Numbered from the stretch's first letter, positions 6,723 to 16,278 are shown. The stretch: DNA of 36,460 bases from Opitutales bacterium (GCA_028280845.1 JANQKZ010000058.1:1-36460); one strand, 5' to 3'. Numbers and translations are program-made. The notes: generated by a model from the letters alone, not told the origin.

Positions 6723-7898
6723 TTAGAGGAGTAAATCCTGAAGGGACAGCTGAATCTCCTGATCGGTGGGTAGCCCGCCCTGGATGGCTGGGAAGAACTT
6801 AGCGGTTTTCAAGAAGTCAATCACTTCATCCTTTAACGGAGCCGGGGAATCAATGATGCTAATCTCATCGACATAACCCATTGGATTCACCCGGATATTT
6901 AACTTTATGGAATCCAGTGCAGTATTTGGTAGCAGGTGATCCGCGGTCGATTTGGGAAGGGGCTTGAATTGGTGAGGGGGCTGGTCTATCAGATCCTCCC
7001 GGGACACAAAATCGGCGTAGAGAAAGTCGAATGCTTCATCGGAGGAGACGGTAATAAGCTGGTCGGAAAAATTGGTGGGAACTTCCCTGGATTCGGAGAA
7101 CAAGTGGTATTGGGTCTCAATGATATCGGGTCCTGGAGGGAATCCACTGAGAGCAAACGTGATCGTTTTTTCTCTGCCAGCGATTAGATTTCCAATGGGG
7201 AACACCTGGTATAGGCCACGTTCTTCTTCTGCATCGAGTTCGGGGCTAAATTTGGGGTTCGAATGAAATTTAATCCGAGCGATGATGAAACAGTCATTAA
7301 GATCTGAGCGGGCTTCGAGTTTAACTCTGGTGCGAAGGATGTCGAATTGTTCATCGGGCTCGTAGATTCCCTCTTCTGCGGCCTCGAATGCACTTTGGAA
7401 AGCATCAATATTATCCTGAGTATTCGAGATCATTTCATCCACTCCGGGGTCGGCGAGGACGGAGGGCTCATTGGTAGTATCAAAATCCTGTCCCACCAGC
7501 TGGTCCTCAGATCCGCCGGCTTGAATAACGATTAGCTGATCGAGGCGATCCTGTTGGCTTACCATTTCCTGACGTGCAATGTTCATGGCCCGGACCTTGT
7601 TCATTTCCTCACTCGAAATAGGCAAGACCTCGATGTCATAGAGTTTCGCGAAGCGTTCACTATGCCGAAGGATTTTTCGCATATGAACGATTGTGTTGGG
7701 AGGTAAGCTCTGAAGCCCCTTGGAGGAGTCGATAAGCCAGGCTCCTTCATCGTAACCAGCAATGGGAATAAAGTCCTCACCCAGTTGGGCCTGGAGGTGG
7801 ACCCCCATGAAAATGGCGTCCAAAGGCTCACGCGTTTCCTCTGAATAGAGAGAGAGGGAAACAAACCATATACTTAGGAGGAGGGCTCGGAGGAACAT
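6723..7898 (-). CDS. Exported protein with TonB C-terminal-like domain
   Basis: I do not recognise the full protein (391 residues). It has a probable signal peptide or anchor (residues 1-19, hydrophobic ALLLSIWFVSLSLYS). The middle is rich in acidic residues (about 100-160) and then forms a beta-rich region. The last 65 residues match the TonB C-terminal (energy transducer) pattern: a strand IKLNIRVNPMGYVDEISIIDS, then a helix with EVIDFLKTAKFFPAIQGGLP, the equivalent of the WxFxPAxxxGxPV segment in TonB. This domain normally contacts the plug of TonB-dependent receptors in the periplasm. There is no proline-rich spanning segment, so it is not an ordinary TonB. A receptor gene lies 3 kb away. 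A role in assisting that receptor is possible but unproven. Confidence 0.65.
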   Translation of the reverse strand: MFLRALLLSIWFVSLSLYSEETREPLDAIFMGVHLQAQLGEDFIPIAGYDEGAWLIDSSKGLQSLPPNTIVHMRKILRHSERFAKLYDIEVLPISSEEMNKVRAMNIARQEMVSQQDRLDQLIVIQAGGSEDQLVGQDFDTTNEPSVLADPGVDEMISNTQDNIDAFQSAFEAAEEGIYEPDEQFDILRTRVKLEARSDLNDCFIIARIKFHSNPKFSPELDAEEERGLYQVFPIGNLIAGREKTITFALSGFPPGPDIIETQYHLFSESREVPTNFSDQLITVSSDEAFDFLYADFVSREDLIDQPPHQFKPLPKSTADHLLPNTALDSIKLNIRVNPMGYVDEISIIDSPAPLKDEVIDFLKTAKFFPAIQGGLPTDQEIQLSLQDLLL

Positions 7899-7971
7899 GA
7901 AAATTCAAATCTATTGGAAAGCTAGCTAAAGGCCAAGTTCCCGCGAGCATCTGTTTCAATGTGCTGGACTT

Positions 7972-8002
7972 GGTTTGTGGGGTCTTGAACCCCCCGTAAA
8001 CC
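7972..8002. repeat. Imperfect dyad in the divergent promoter region
   Basis: Outer arms GGTTT and AAACC and inner arms GGGGT and ACCCC form an imperfect stem around CTTGA. It lies in the 120-base gap between the divergent genes at 7898 (-) and 8019 (+), 17 bases before the latter's start, so it could be an operator or an RNA hairpin in the leader. A REP-like origin is also possible. Confidence 0.4.
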
Positions 8003-8018
8003 GTATTAGAATGAGCTC

Positions 8019-9317
8019 ATGAATTCATTCCTTAGGCCTTTTGCAGAAATGGCCGCGCTCACTTTAGCCCTCGTTTTCGTGGGCTGTACTCCGGCACCTG
8101 AATCGAAAAAACCATCGGCGCTTTTAGAAAGGCAGGAGGAAATTGATGCCCGTTCCTTTTTTCAGGCAAAGGCCATTGGGTCTGATTACGAGGGGGATCC
8201 ATGGATTGCCCATGTGAAAGCGGTGGATCTGGACCGGGATGGACAGGAGGACCTCCTCGTCTGTGATGCCAGAGATGATGAAGTTCTCTGGTTGCGAAAA
8301 ACGGATGCCGGTGAGTTTGAGGAAATCGTATTGGCTACCGAAATGCGTGCCCCGGTGCATGCAGAGGAAGCGGACATGGATGGTGACGGAGACTTGGACA
8401 TCCTCGTTTCCAGCATGAGTATTGTCTTCCCAAGTAATGAGAAGATTGGAGCGGTCATCCTTTTGGACAACGACGGAAATCACCAATTTACCAAACATGT
8501 GTTACTCGACAATGTGGATCGGGTAGTCGATGTGAGGCCGGCGGATTTTAATGGGGATGGCCAGTTAGACCTCGCGGTAGGGCAATTTGGTTATGATGAA
8601 GGGATGGTTCGCTGGATGGAACGAGTCGGGCCCATGGAATTCAAGAGCCACATCTTGTTGAACCTATCTGGAACGGTAAATGTTTGTGTTGCAGATTTCG
8701 ATGGAAATGGCGCGCTCGATTTTGCCGCCTTCGTTACCCAACAATGGGAAGAGATCCATATGTTTTTTAACGACGGGCGAGGGAACTTCACCGCCCGCAC
8801 TGTGTTTGGCTCCACGAACCAGGACTTCGCCGGTTCCGGGATGAGCCTATGCGACCTAAATCAAGACGGTCTTCCAGACCTCGTGTTCAGCAATGGAGAT
8901 GGCTTTGGGCCGACGACCAACCCGGGGCCCCGCCCCTGGCATGGCGTACAATGGTTAAGAAACAAAGGAAAGGGGCAATTTCAGTTCGCTCGTATCGGTG
9001 ACCTTCCCGGTGCATACGCCCCTTTAGAGACGGACCTCGACGGGGACGGTGAAATGGATGTCGTGGCCCTGAGTTCCTTTAATGACTTTGATAAACCAGA
9101 CGCGGTATCCATGGTGTGGTTTCGTAACATGGGGGGAGAAACCTTTAAGCCGCATGTCCTGGCATACAAACCCACCCACTTGCTCACCATTGCCGTTATA
9201 CAGGAGGAGGGCAGGGGGACTCCATCCCTGGTAACCGGGGCATTTCATGGATGGCCCCCGTTTGGTGAGAACTCGCGCCTGACCCTTTGGCGTCCGACGG
9301 GAAGGATCTCGTGGTGA
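8019..9317 (+). CDS. FG-GAP/VCBS repeat lipoprotein
   Basis: A 432-residue protein. The N-terminus has a hydrophobic stretch ALTLALVFVGC ending in a cysteine (C23) that fits a lipobox reasonably, although Phe rather than Leu stands at -3. Six or more calcium-loop repeats follow: DLDRDGQEDLLV, DMDGDGDLDILV, DFNGDGQLDLAV, DFDGNGALDFAA, DLNQDGLPDLVF and DLDGDGEMDVVA, giving a propeller fold. Between them are strands with VLWLR, VRWM and VQWLRNKG typical of this group. It is likely membrane-anchored in the cell envelope. Its stop codon overlaps the GTG start of the TPR gene, so the two products are probably made in fixed ratio and may act together. The function is not known. Confidence 0.85.
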   Translation: MNSFLRPFAEMAALTLALVFVGCTPAPESKKPSALLERQEEIDARSFFQAKAIGSDYEGDPWIAHVKAVDLDRDGQEDLLVCDARDDEVLWLRKTDAGEFEEIVLATEMRAPVHAEEADMDGDGDLDILVSSMSIVFPSNEKIGAVILLDNDGNHQFTKHVLLDNVDRVVDVRPADFNGDGQLDLAVGQFGYDEGMVRWMERVGPMEFKSHILLNLSGTVNVCVADFDGNGALDFAAFVTQQWEEIHMFFNDGRGNFTARTVFGSTNQDFAGSGMSLCDLNQDGLPDLVFSNGDGFGPTTNPGPRPWHGVQWLRNKGKGQFQFARIGDLPGAYAPLETDLDGDGEMDVVALSSFNDFDKPDAVSMVWFRNMGGETFKPHVLAYKPTHLLTIAVIQEEGRGTPSLVTGAFHGWPPFGENSRLTLWRPTGRISW

Positions 9318-10747
9318 GCAGTAAATGGTTAGCAGGGCTTACAGGAGTATGCGCCGGTCTGCTCATCGGGGGAACAGGTGTCCAAATTCTGGTAGATTCA
9401 AAATCCCCAGGAATAATCGTAGAGGCAGAAGAAGCTCTTCCTGACCGGCCTGACCTGGAAGACTGGCCAGATGCGTTTTTGCATTCGGTGGAGGAAGCCG
9501 AGACTTATATTCGTGATGGCCAGGGAGTGGCATTCAATATGGGACAGCTTGCCGGATTGTACCATATCAATGGATACTACACCGAAGCGGTCCAACTCTA
9601 CCAAAGCCTGATCGAGATCGATCCGGGAAATGGCCTCTGGAGGCATCGCCTGGCCGATCTTTTGGCAGGCTTTGGTGACTTAGCGTCCGCTATATCCCTC
9701 TGGGAACAGACGATCTCGCTTCCGCCGGTGTATGGTCCGGCCTGGATCCGTTACGGCGAGGCTCTCATTAAAGCAAATCGATGGGAAGAGGCCGAGGTGG
9801 TTTTCAAAGATCTGTTAGAGCGAGAGCCTGAGAATGCTTTTGCCTGGCAGGGCCTGGCTCGAGTTGCGATAGAGAATGGGGCAGATTCGCTGGCTGAGGT
9901 TCGCCTGAAAAATGCTCTGGAGTTTTCCGGTAACCGGCTTGGGCACAACCTTCTAGCCTCCCTTCACGAAAGAAATGGCAGGATCAACGAGGCCGCCCAA
10001 CTTCGTGATGAGATAAGGGTTATCAGTGATGCACAATTCCTGGATGACCCCTGGATTCGGGACCTCTACCGGCTTTGCTTTGATCCTTTCCAGATCGCTG
10101 TGGGTGCAGGCATGGCTAGCTACATCGGTGAAGAGGAAGAGGCGATTCAATTACTCGAACGGTCGCTCCAGATTGATCCCGGGCATGTCGATAATCGCTA
10201 CCAACTGAGCCTGCTTTATATGTCGACCAATCGTATCCTGGATGCCCGGCTCCAATTGGAGGGGTGTATCGAGTTAAAGTCCGATTACGGGGACGGATGG
10301 GCACTGCTATCCAACCTCTACCGGGCGGTAGGTGACGATAGGGGAGCGGACCAGATATTGGCAGAAGGTATCCGTAACAGCCCTGCTTCCCCCGGGTTAC
10401 ACCTTGGGCAAGCGCGTCGCTACCGGGTGACGGGGAATTTTCTGGAAGCGATTGAGTCTTACCGGCGAGCTATTGCTTTGCATACCGAGGAACCGGACCC
10501 TTTTATTGAGCTCGCCTTATGCTATCTAGAGTTGTTCCAGGAAGAGAAGGCTATCCAGTCTGCAAATCAGGCTCTCGAAACCGATCCCGGAAATCCCGAT
10601 GCCATTTCATTGCTGACCCGGATATATATCAATCTGAATGATCGGGAGAATGCGGCTAGGTGGCTGAAAGCCATGGAAACCGGGGCGCGGGTGCCTCCCG
10701 AATACACCAGGGAGATGACGCGGATTTATAGGGAGGTTTTTAATTAG
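9314..10747 (+). CDS. Tetratricopeptide repeat protein
   Basis: A 477-residue protein from the GTG at 9314, chosen because GTGA overlaps the stop of the preceding gene (9315-9317) and a GGGAAGG stretch (9299-9305) is suitably spaced as a ribosome binding site; an upstream ATG at 9287 would overlap the lipoprotein gene by 31 bases. The N-terminus has one hydrophobic segment (WLAGLTGVCAGLLIGGTGVQI), a membrane anchor or signal peptide. The rest is a series of TPR units, recognised by patterns such as YTEAVQLYQSLIEIDPGNGLWRH, WEEAEVVFKDLLEREPENAFAW and FLEAIESYRRAIALH (split here for brevity). It should be a helical scaffold for protein binding, probably paired with the FG-GAP lipoprotein. It ends facing the receptor gene. 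Confidence 0.88.
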   Translation: MSSKWLAGLTGVCAGLLIGGTGVQILVDSKSPGIIVEAEEALPDRPDLEDWPDAFLHSVEEAETYIRDGQGVAFNMGQLAGLYHINGYYTEAVQLYQSLIEIDPGNGLWRHRLADLLAGFGDLASAISLWEQTISLPPVYGPAWIRYGEALIKANRWEEAEVVFKDLLEREPENAFAWQGLARVAIENGADSLAEVRLKNALEFSGNRLGHNLLASLHERNGRINEAAQLRDEIRVISDAQFLDDPWIRDLYRLCFDPFQIAVGAGMASYIGEEEEAIQLLERSLQIDPGHVDNRYQLSLLYMSTNRILDARLQLEGCIELKSDYGDGWALLSNLYRAVGDDRGADQILAEGIRNSPASPGLHLGQARRYRVTGNFLEAIESYRRAIALHTEEPDPFIELALCYLELFQEEKAIQSANQALETDPGNPDAISLLTRIYINLNDRENAARWLKAMETGARVPPEYTREMTRIYREVFN

Positions 10748-10842
10748 TCTGTTGTACTTCTTAGATCATATATTGTTTCCAGGGTCCGGGGGGTGCTGAA
10801 TATTGTCGGTTGCCAGACAAGCTCCTCCTGGAGAGATGAGGA

Positions 10843-10861
10843 GGCAGGATACTCTCCTGCC
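10843..10861. repeat. Hairpin, 7-base perfect stem
   Basis: Arms GGCAGGA and TCCTGCC flank TACTC, in the 187-base gap between the converging TPR and receptor genes. It is not followed by a T-tract on the + strand, so it is a weak candidate terminator for the TPR transcript; a REP-type repeat is equally likely. Confidence 0.45.
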
Positions 10862-10876
10862 CTCCCGGTAACGACC

Positions 10877-10905
10877 AAAAAATCCCGGCGGTTGCCCGCC
10901 GGGAT
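10877..10905 (-). terminator. Intrinsic terminator of the TonB-dependent receptor gene
   Basis: On the minus strand a perfect 10-base stem (ATCCCGGCGG paired with CCGCCGGGAT, 10882-10905) with a 4-base loop is followed by six T residues (A-tract 10877-10882 on the + strand). It lies 30 bases past the receptor stop codon. This is the clearest terminator in the window. Confidence 0.9.
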
Positions 10906-10934
10906 GTCCTATAAACTAACCGAACAAATATGGT

Positions 10935-13900
10935 TTACCAATCGACCCCGACGGTGAACCAGAATTCCTGGGTAGGCGCATTCCGATAACGGGAGAAGGA
11001 GCCATCCGGATTGGCATTGAAGGGGATTGGATCGAAGTCTGCGAAGGCATTTCGCACATTCAGCTGGAAGCGGTAGCGCTTGTCGCTGTCTCCGAAGGTG
11101 GTGCGGTAGCTGGCCCACAGGTCCGTGCTGGTGGATTCAGGTCCCCAGTATGGATTCTCCAAATCGGGCACGAAGATGCCGCTCCCGTTTTCATCGATAA
11201 GGGGATACCCGATGGCGACTTTATCCTGATAGCGGACTGCGCCCCCAAGACCCAGACCGTCCAGCCAGTTGTCGGTGCGGAAGGTATAGTTGGTCGTGAT
11301 ATTCCACCGCCACTTTCGCTGCTCATTCACTACCTGACCATCATTGGCGAGTGCTGCCTGGTGGCCATTATTGACTCGGCTATTAAGACGATTGATGTGT
11401 TGATTGGTTTCCTGAAGATTTGGCGCATCATACAGGAAGGTCAGGCCAGATGCCGCCAGGTTCGCGTTGAATTGGTTGATGCGTTCCGTGATGACCGGAG
11501 CTGAGTTAGCCCGAACCGTTTCCTGCTGACCGACGTTGAAGGAAAGCCGCCAGTTGCGGGTGATGTTACCGACGAGGTCAATCTCGAAACCGGTAGCTTC
11601 CCGGTCGGTGGTAGATTGAAGTCCAACGATACCCGTCGTTCGCATTTCTCCGTTTTCATCAATCCGGATATCACGGATGCTTTTCAAGGGCTCGGGTTGA
11701 AGATTGATTAAGGCATTGATAATTTCATTATAATTGGTGTAGCCGGGATCCGTGGCTCCGGCGTCTATGGCGTTCTGGTTTTCCAGGCCTTCCAAGGCGA
11801 AGCCGTAAGATTCCTGGAAGCTCAAACCGGAGTTCCGTGCTTCGTTCCAGCGAGTTATCCAGAATGAGGCCTGGGACTGGAATTGGCCGACCCAGTTGCC
11901 ACCGAGGGTCGCTCCGGTAGAGGCAGTCTCAAACCAGTTGAAACGTGCGGACATTTTATTGTCCAGCAAACGCAGGGTAAAACCGTATTCTTTGGTCGTG
12001 CCGGCAGTGGGGGCAATCGCCTCATTGTCGATGTTGCGCCGTGCCTGGGTGGGCGAGAAGTTTTCGGATTCTCCAAAGTGGACGGAAGGCCGAACCCACC
12101 GGCGGATAGGATTCCACTCATCAGGCAGGTGACCAACGATACTCCAGGTAAAGGAGTTCCCTTTAGCCGAGAGGCTAGGTGTATCACCGAGGATAATCGT
12201 ATCGGGGTTCTGGGTGCCATCCGGGTTTTGATGATCAAACTCAGCAGTGTTGGGAGGACGCGTGTAGGTGTCGCTCTTGTCATCGCGGTAACCGACTAAG
12301 CCGACAAGGTTTCCACCGAAGAGGTAGCTCTGCAAGCTGACCACGCTGGAGGTGATTACCTGTTTAGAAATACCGGCACCAGTCAGGTTTTGAGAGGCAA
12401 CGAAATTGGCGGTCTTGTGTTCCCCATCGGCAGGATCCCAATAACCGACCTTGAAACTGTCTCCATGGGCGATCGGAGGAGCGTTGATCTGCTGATTTAA
12501 TACGACATCATCCTGAGTCTGGTATTGGGCGTCCAGCAGGGAGGGACCGATGTACATGACGTTGTTGACGTTACGCCGCCAGGAGTTCAGCTTGCCCCCG
12601 AGGACGGCCTCCATATCCACATCGGGAATATCACCCCAGGTGAATTTGTAATTGAGGTTGCTCCGGTTGGTCTTTTGCTCCGTAAAGTAGGCCGTGGCAA
12701 CATGGCGACCTAGCAGGTAGCCGAAGAGGCCGTCGACACGTTCTTCCAGGTCAAAGTCGATGAAAAAGGTGCCACGATGGGCTTCGTTGCTATTATCATC
12801 TGTTCGGGTATCTCGGATCATGTCGGTTTCAATAAAGGGGCGGCCCACATTGGGGTTGGGGGAACCGTCGGCCCAATACTGGTTGATGTCGACGCGAATG
12901 ACATTGGCCGTGTTGGCCGAGTAAGCCAGACTCCGGTCAATGTCGTAGGTCTGGTAGTCGTAGGTGAATTCAAACCCGGAATCGAAACCGAAAATGCGAA
13001 GTCCTTGCTCAATCGTGAAGTTCATGGCCTGGAATTCCTGAGTGACCCGGTTGGAATCGCCGGAGATCAGCATGTCATTGTTATCCCAGATGTGGTAAGG
13101 AGTGGTTGGGGCGTTGAATCCCGTTCCATCACTAAACCAGGCAGACCCGAAGAAATCCCGACGACGGATCCGGTCTCCATTATCGTCGAAGAACTGACCG
13201 CGGTAATACCGCCGTCCTTGCATGCCGAGGATGGAAGCATCCGGAGTGGCTCCCCCATAAATTCCTGAGGGAGCGTCGACGGAGATGAGGGCGGCCTGAA
13301 TAAAAAATGGCACGACTTGGTCGCCTGGAATCTGGCCGCTGGTTTCACCGAGCCGGTTATCGACGGTGCTCTTGGGAACAAAGGATCCATCATAGACCCA
13401 ATCCGGAAAGTTCTTGCCGTAAACGCCGTCATTTTCGGTGCTGGGGAGGACAAACCAGTTTTCCATGTGGCTGATGGGTGGCACCACGTTGGGGCGATTG
13501 CTTTTGATTTCCCCCCTCTCGTAGTTTGCCCGGAAATTAGTCCGGCCCCAGACGCCGCCCGTGTCTTCACCGATTACCCAGTCAATGGCAGTATAGAGAC
13601 GATAATCATCTTCAAACGCTGGTTCCTGTTGATATTTGGTATTTTTAGCCAAACCGGCGATACGCACACCAAAGCGATCGTTGATAATCGATTCGTTCAC
13701 ATTGAAATGAAAACGAGTCGACCCCCGTTCGCCGACTTTGGCGGAAAAGCTGCGAGTGTCCCGATCGGCATGAGCCCGGGCCAGCCCGTTATCTATCACC
13801 CCACCGGGAGTGCCAATTCCGAAGAGCAGGGAGTTGGGGCCGCGATTGATGGTGATCCGATTCGAGTTGTAAGACTCAAAAGGAATTTGGGTGAGGAAGT

Positions 13901-14315
13901 AGTTCCGGGTCAGACTGGCGGCACCAATCCCGCGGACCCGTTGGGTGCTTTGGGGTTGGACGCGTTGACCACTCTGGTTGGCGCCACCGGTATAATTCCC
14001 CTGGGAGCCACCGACTTCGGTATTGAGGGTGTAAGTCAGCAGTTCCGTGGAGTCGGTTGCCCCGACGTCTTCCATGAATTCTCTGGTTACCACAGAAATG
14101 GCCGAACCGAGGTCGCCCATATTCGTCCGGAGGCGGGTACCAGCTAAGGTAGTGGTGGCCATGTATCCGACCGTATCCGTTTCTTCGACAACGAAGGGAG
14201 ACAGTTCTTCCACCTCTTCTTCGTCCACCTCTTCCTGAGCGGAAGAGGGAATGGCCCAACAGAAGGCCATGAGCAGTAGAATAAACCAATATCTTTTTAA
14301 GGGGTATGGTTTCAT
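10935..14315 (-). CDS. TonB-dependent outer-membrane receptor
   Basis: A 1126-residue receptor. Signal peptide at residues 1-26 (YWFILLLMAFCWAIPSSAQ), then an acidic leader (EEVDEEEVEE) and LSPFVVEE, a form common in Opitutae receptors and the probable TonB-interaction region. The plug domain follows (about 50-190: AGTRLRTNMGDLGSAISVVTREF, then NRGPNSLLFGIGTPGGVI), and the rest is a large beta-barrel ending in an aromatic strand, EFWFTVGVDW. It would import oligosaccharides across the outer membrane using TonB energy. No SusD-like partner is encoded here, in contrast to Bacteroidetes loci. It has a terminator at 10877-10905 and a 440-base upstream region, so it is probably its own transcription unit, presumably controlled by the nearby HTCS. 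Confidence 0.93.
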   Translation of the reverse strand: MKPYPLKRYWFILLLMAFCWAIPSSAQEEVDEEEVEELSPFVVEETDTVGYMATTTLAGTRLRTNMGDLGSAISVVTREFMEDVGATDSTELLTYTLNTEVGGSQGNYTGGANQSGQRVQPQSTQRVRGIGAASLTRNYFLTQIPFESYNSNRITINRGPNSLLFGIGTPGGVIDNGLARAHADRDTRSFSAKVGERGSTRFHFNVNESIINDRFGVRIAGLAKNTKYQQEPAFEDDYRLYTAIDWVIGEDTGGVWGRTNFRANYERGEIKSNRPNVVPPISHMENWFVLPSTENDGVYGKNFPDWVYDGSFVPKSTVDNRLGETSGQIPGDQVVPFFIQAALISVDAPSGIYGGATPDASILGMQGRRYYRGQFFDDNGDRIRRRDFFGSAWFSDGTGFNAPTTPYHIWDNNDMLISGDSNRVTQEFQAMNFTIEQGLRIFGFDSGFEFTYDYQTYDIDRSLAYSANTANVIRVDINQYWADGSPNPNVGRPFIETDMIRDTRTDDNSNEAHRGTFFIDFDLEERVDGLFGYLLGRHVATAYFTEQKTNRSNLNYKFTWGDIPDVDMEAVLGGKLNSWRRNVNNVMYIGPSLLDAQYQTQDDVVLNQQINAPPIAHGDSFKVGYWDPADGEHKTANFVASQNLTGAGISKQVITSSVVSLQSYLFGGNLVGLVGYRDDKSDTYTRPPNTAEFDHQNPDGTQNPDTIILGDTPSLSAKGNSFTWSIVGHLPDEWNPIRRWVRPSVHFGESENFSPTQARRNIDNEAIAPTAGTTKEYGFTLRLLDNKMSARFNWFETASTGATLGGNWVGQFQSQASFWITRWNEARNSGLSFQESYGFALEGLENQNAIDAGATDPGYTNYNEIINALINLQPEPLKSIRDIRIDENGEMRTTGIVGLQSTTDREATGFEIDLVGNITRNWRLSFNVGQQETVRANSAPVITERINQFNANLAASGLTFLYDAPNLQETNQHINRLNSRVNNGHQAALANDGQVVNEQRKWRWNITTNYTFRTDNWLDGLGLGGAVRYQDKVAIGYPLIDENGSGIFVPDLENPYWGPESTSTDLWASYRTTFGDSDKRYRFQLNVRNAFADFDPIPFNANPDGSFSRYRNAPTQEFWFTVGVDW

Positions 14316-14755
14316 AGTTGGGGGGGTGTCCTTACTAGTTTGTTAAGTTAGGGAATTTTCTAGGGGGTATAACTAGGGTAGTTTTGCAGGATTATATGAG
14401 ATCCTGCGTTTTAAATCTTATGATTTTGACTCAAAGAGTTGTAATAACATCCAAAACCACTCCGGAGGCCTGAACATTGAGTAAAAAAGCTATTTCTCAG
14501 GTGAGCAGAGAAGAAATGGGTGTATGCCAATCACTGAATCTCACGGTAGATAGTTTGGATTTTAGCTTCTTGTGCTGTATTTAAACTTATGATTAATAGA
14601 TGTTTATGCTAATAGGGGCTTATCCATCCATTAGAACCAAGAGGCCCATAGAAAGTCCTGATCCGGAATTAGGAATGTTGTGGAATGGTCTCTGCCGGAG
14701 AGAAAAAATCTCAAATTAGGAAACCTGGATATACTTATAAAGCGGAAGAAATGAC
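14316..14755 (-). promoter_or_regulatory. Long leader/promoter region of the receptor gene
   Basis: This 440-base gap is AT-rich and holds no supported gene. A TATAAT hexamer on the minus strand (14391-14396) lies about 75 bases before the receptor start, within a dyad GCAGGAT-N8-ATCCTGC (14386-14407). No good -35 is found 17 bases upstream, as expected for an activator-dependent promoter. The dyad overlapping the -10 could be an operator. The remaining bases (14408-14755) follow the stop of the leftward sulfatase and show no T-tailed hairpin. A long 5' untranslated region is possible. Confidence 0.4.
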
Positions 14756-16177
14756 CTATTTTTCCCTATTTTTAAGGAATTTCGTCCTCTGTCCGGGGTT
14801 GATGTAGTTCGGCTCCCGATTATCCATCAGGGCACGGTGGATTTCGTAAGTCACGGCACTCCAATCATGCCCTTCGAACCACCAGGGAACGGTAAGTTGT
14901 TTCTCCCACGCGATGAGCTGCTTTTCCATCTGAGCAGCGATATCGGGTAGCTTATCCCAGAGGTTCCGGGATTCCCCCAAATCCTTTTTCAAATCATACA
15001 GGCGGTAGCCAAAGCCATCGAGACGGATGAGTTTATACTGATTGAACCGTACAGCCGCCATCTGGTCTTTTCTCCAAAATAAGTTGGTATGGGGGTTGCC
15101 TACATTTTCTCCGGTAACATAGGGGATGAGGTTCACCCCATCGAGGGGTTTGCCCGGCGTTTGATCCAATCCGGAAACGGCTAAGGCAGTCGCTGCTATA
15201 TCGAGGGCACTGGTGAGTCCGCCGAAACGAATACCGGAAGGAGCGGTGCCGGGCCATGACAGAATGAAGGGAACCCGGTGGCCGCCTTCATATTTATTGC
15301 CTTTCCAGCCTTTCAGGGGGTCATTCCGGGACTGGTTATTATTGAATCCTGCGCCTCCATTATCACTGAGGAAGAATACCAAGGTCTCTTCGGTTTGGCC
15401 GGTCATTTGAAGGGCATCCATGAGCTTACCGACATTTTCATCGAGACACCAGGTCATCGCAGCCAGCTGTTGCCTGGAATGCCCGGCAAACCGGTCCAGG
15501 TCCTCCTGCTTGGCTTCCATAGGAGTGTGGACCGCGTTGTAGGACAGGAAAACAAACCAGGGTTGGCTGTCTGACCGCTGAATTACCTCTATCGCTTTAT
15601 CGGTGAGGACGTCAGTAAGATACCCTTCAAAATCGACCTGCTCGCGATTGTGCAAGATGGCTTTAAAATGCTCTGGATGGTCTGTTTCCGGGTCGGGAAA
15701 GTAACTGCGGGCACCTTCCAGAAAGCCGTAAAACTCATCGAAGCCACGGGTATTCGGGTGGTAAGAGGCCCGGTTGCCTACATGCCATTTTCCAAAGACG
15801 TAGGTTTTATATCCAGCGGACTGTAAGATATCCCCGATGGTCCACTCTTGCGGATCCATGCCTGTATCTTCCGGGGGAACATTACACTCATGACCAAAGC
15901 GTTGTTGATATCGCCCTGTCAGAAGGCCTGCCCTGGAAGGAGAGCATACAGTGGCGGTCACATGTGCATCGGTAAAAACGACACCTGAGGCCGCGAGTTG
16001 ATCTAAATTTGGAGTCGGGATGTCCTCGCACCCCATAAAGCCAAAATCATGGTATCCTGCATCATCCACGAGTATAATCAGGATATTGGGCTTTGCCCCG
16101 AGGGCGGACAGCAGACCGATCGTCAGGCTGAAAAGGAGGGATACGGGAATAGTTCGAAAGTGAAGGGTAGGAAACAT
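14756..16177 (-). CDS. S1 family sulfatase
   Basis: A 473-residue secreted sulfatase with a signal peptide at residues 1-27. C78 in CSPSRAGLLTGRY is the formylglycine precursor. VDDAGYHD (37-44) contributes metal ligands, GKWHVG is standard, and LSDNGG forms the second part of the metal site. It shares DIPTPN and RAGLLTGRYQxRFG with the sulfatase at 25253-26620, so the two are probably the same subfamily. The start ATG at 16177 is preceded by AGGAG with only 3 bases between, one of the few purine-rich sites in this window. It is divergent from the HTCS gene across 179 bases and may be under its control. Confidence 0.92.
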   Translation of the reverse strand: MFPTLHFRTIPVSLLFSLTIGLLSALGAKPNILIILVDDAGYHDFGFMGCEDIPTPNLDQLAASGVVFTDAHVTATVCSPSRAGLLTGRYQQRFGHECNVPPEDTGMDPQEWTIGDILQSAGYKTYVFGKWHVGNRASYHPNTRGFDEFYGFLEGARSYFPDPETDHPEHFKAILHNREQVDFEGYLTDVLTDKAIEVIQRSDSQPWFVFLSYNAVHTPMEAKQEDLDRFAGHSRQQLAAMTWCLDENVGKLMDALQMTGQTEETLVFFLSDNGGAGFNNNQSRNDPLKGWKGNKYEGGHRVPFILSWPGTAPSGIRFGGLTSALDIAATALAVSGLDQTPGKPLDGVNLIPYVTGENVGNPHTNLFWRKDQMAAVRFNQYKLIRLDGFGYRLYDLKKDLGESRNLWDKLPDIAAQMEKQLIAWEKQLTVPWWFEGHDWSAVTYEIHRALMDNREPNYINPGQRTKFLKNREK

Positions 16178-16278
16178 CAGCTCCTACTATATTCGTTTTC
16201 CGCACGCTCCCGCTTTTTATTTTATCCGGAAAATTAGTAATAGCATCCAGAAGGGGGTTAATCCGGTGCAGAAGAGCC

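Noticed and set aside
10843-10861. Intrinsic terminator for the TPR gene
   Set aside because: The stem is good but no T-tract follows on the plus strand, so I list it only as a hairpin.
13317-14147. 276-codon plus-strand frame
   Set aside because: Antisense shadow of the TonB-dependent receptor plug and barrel.
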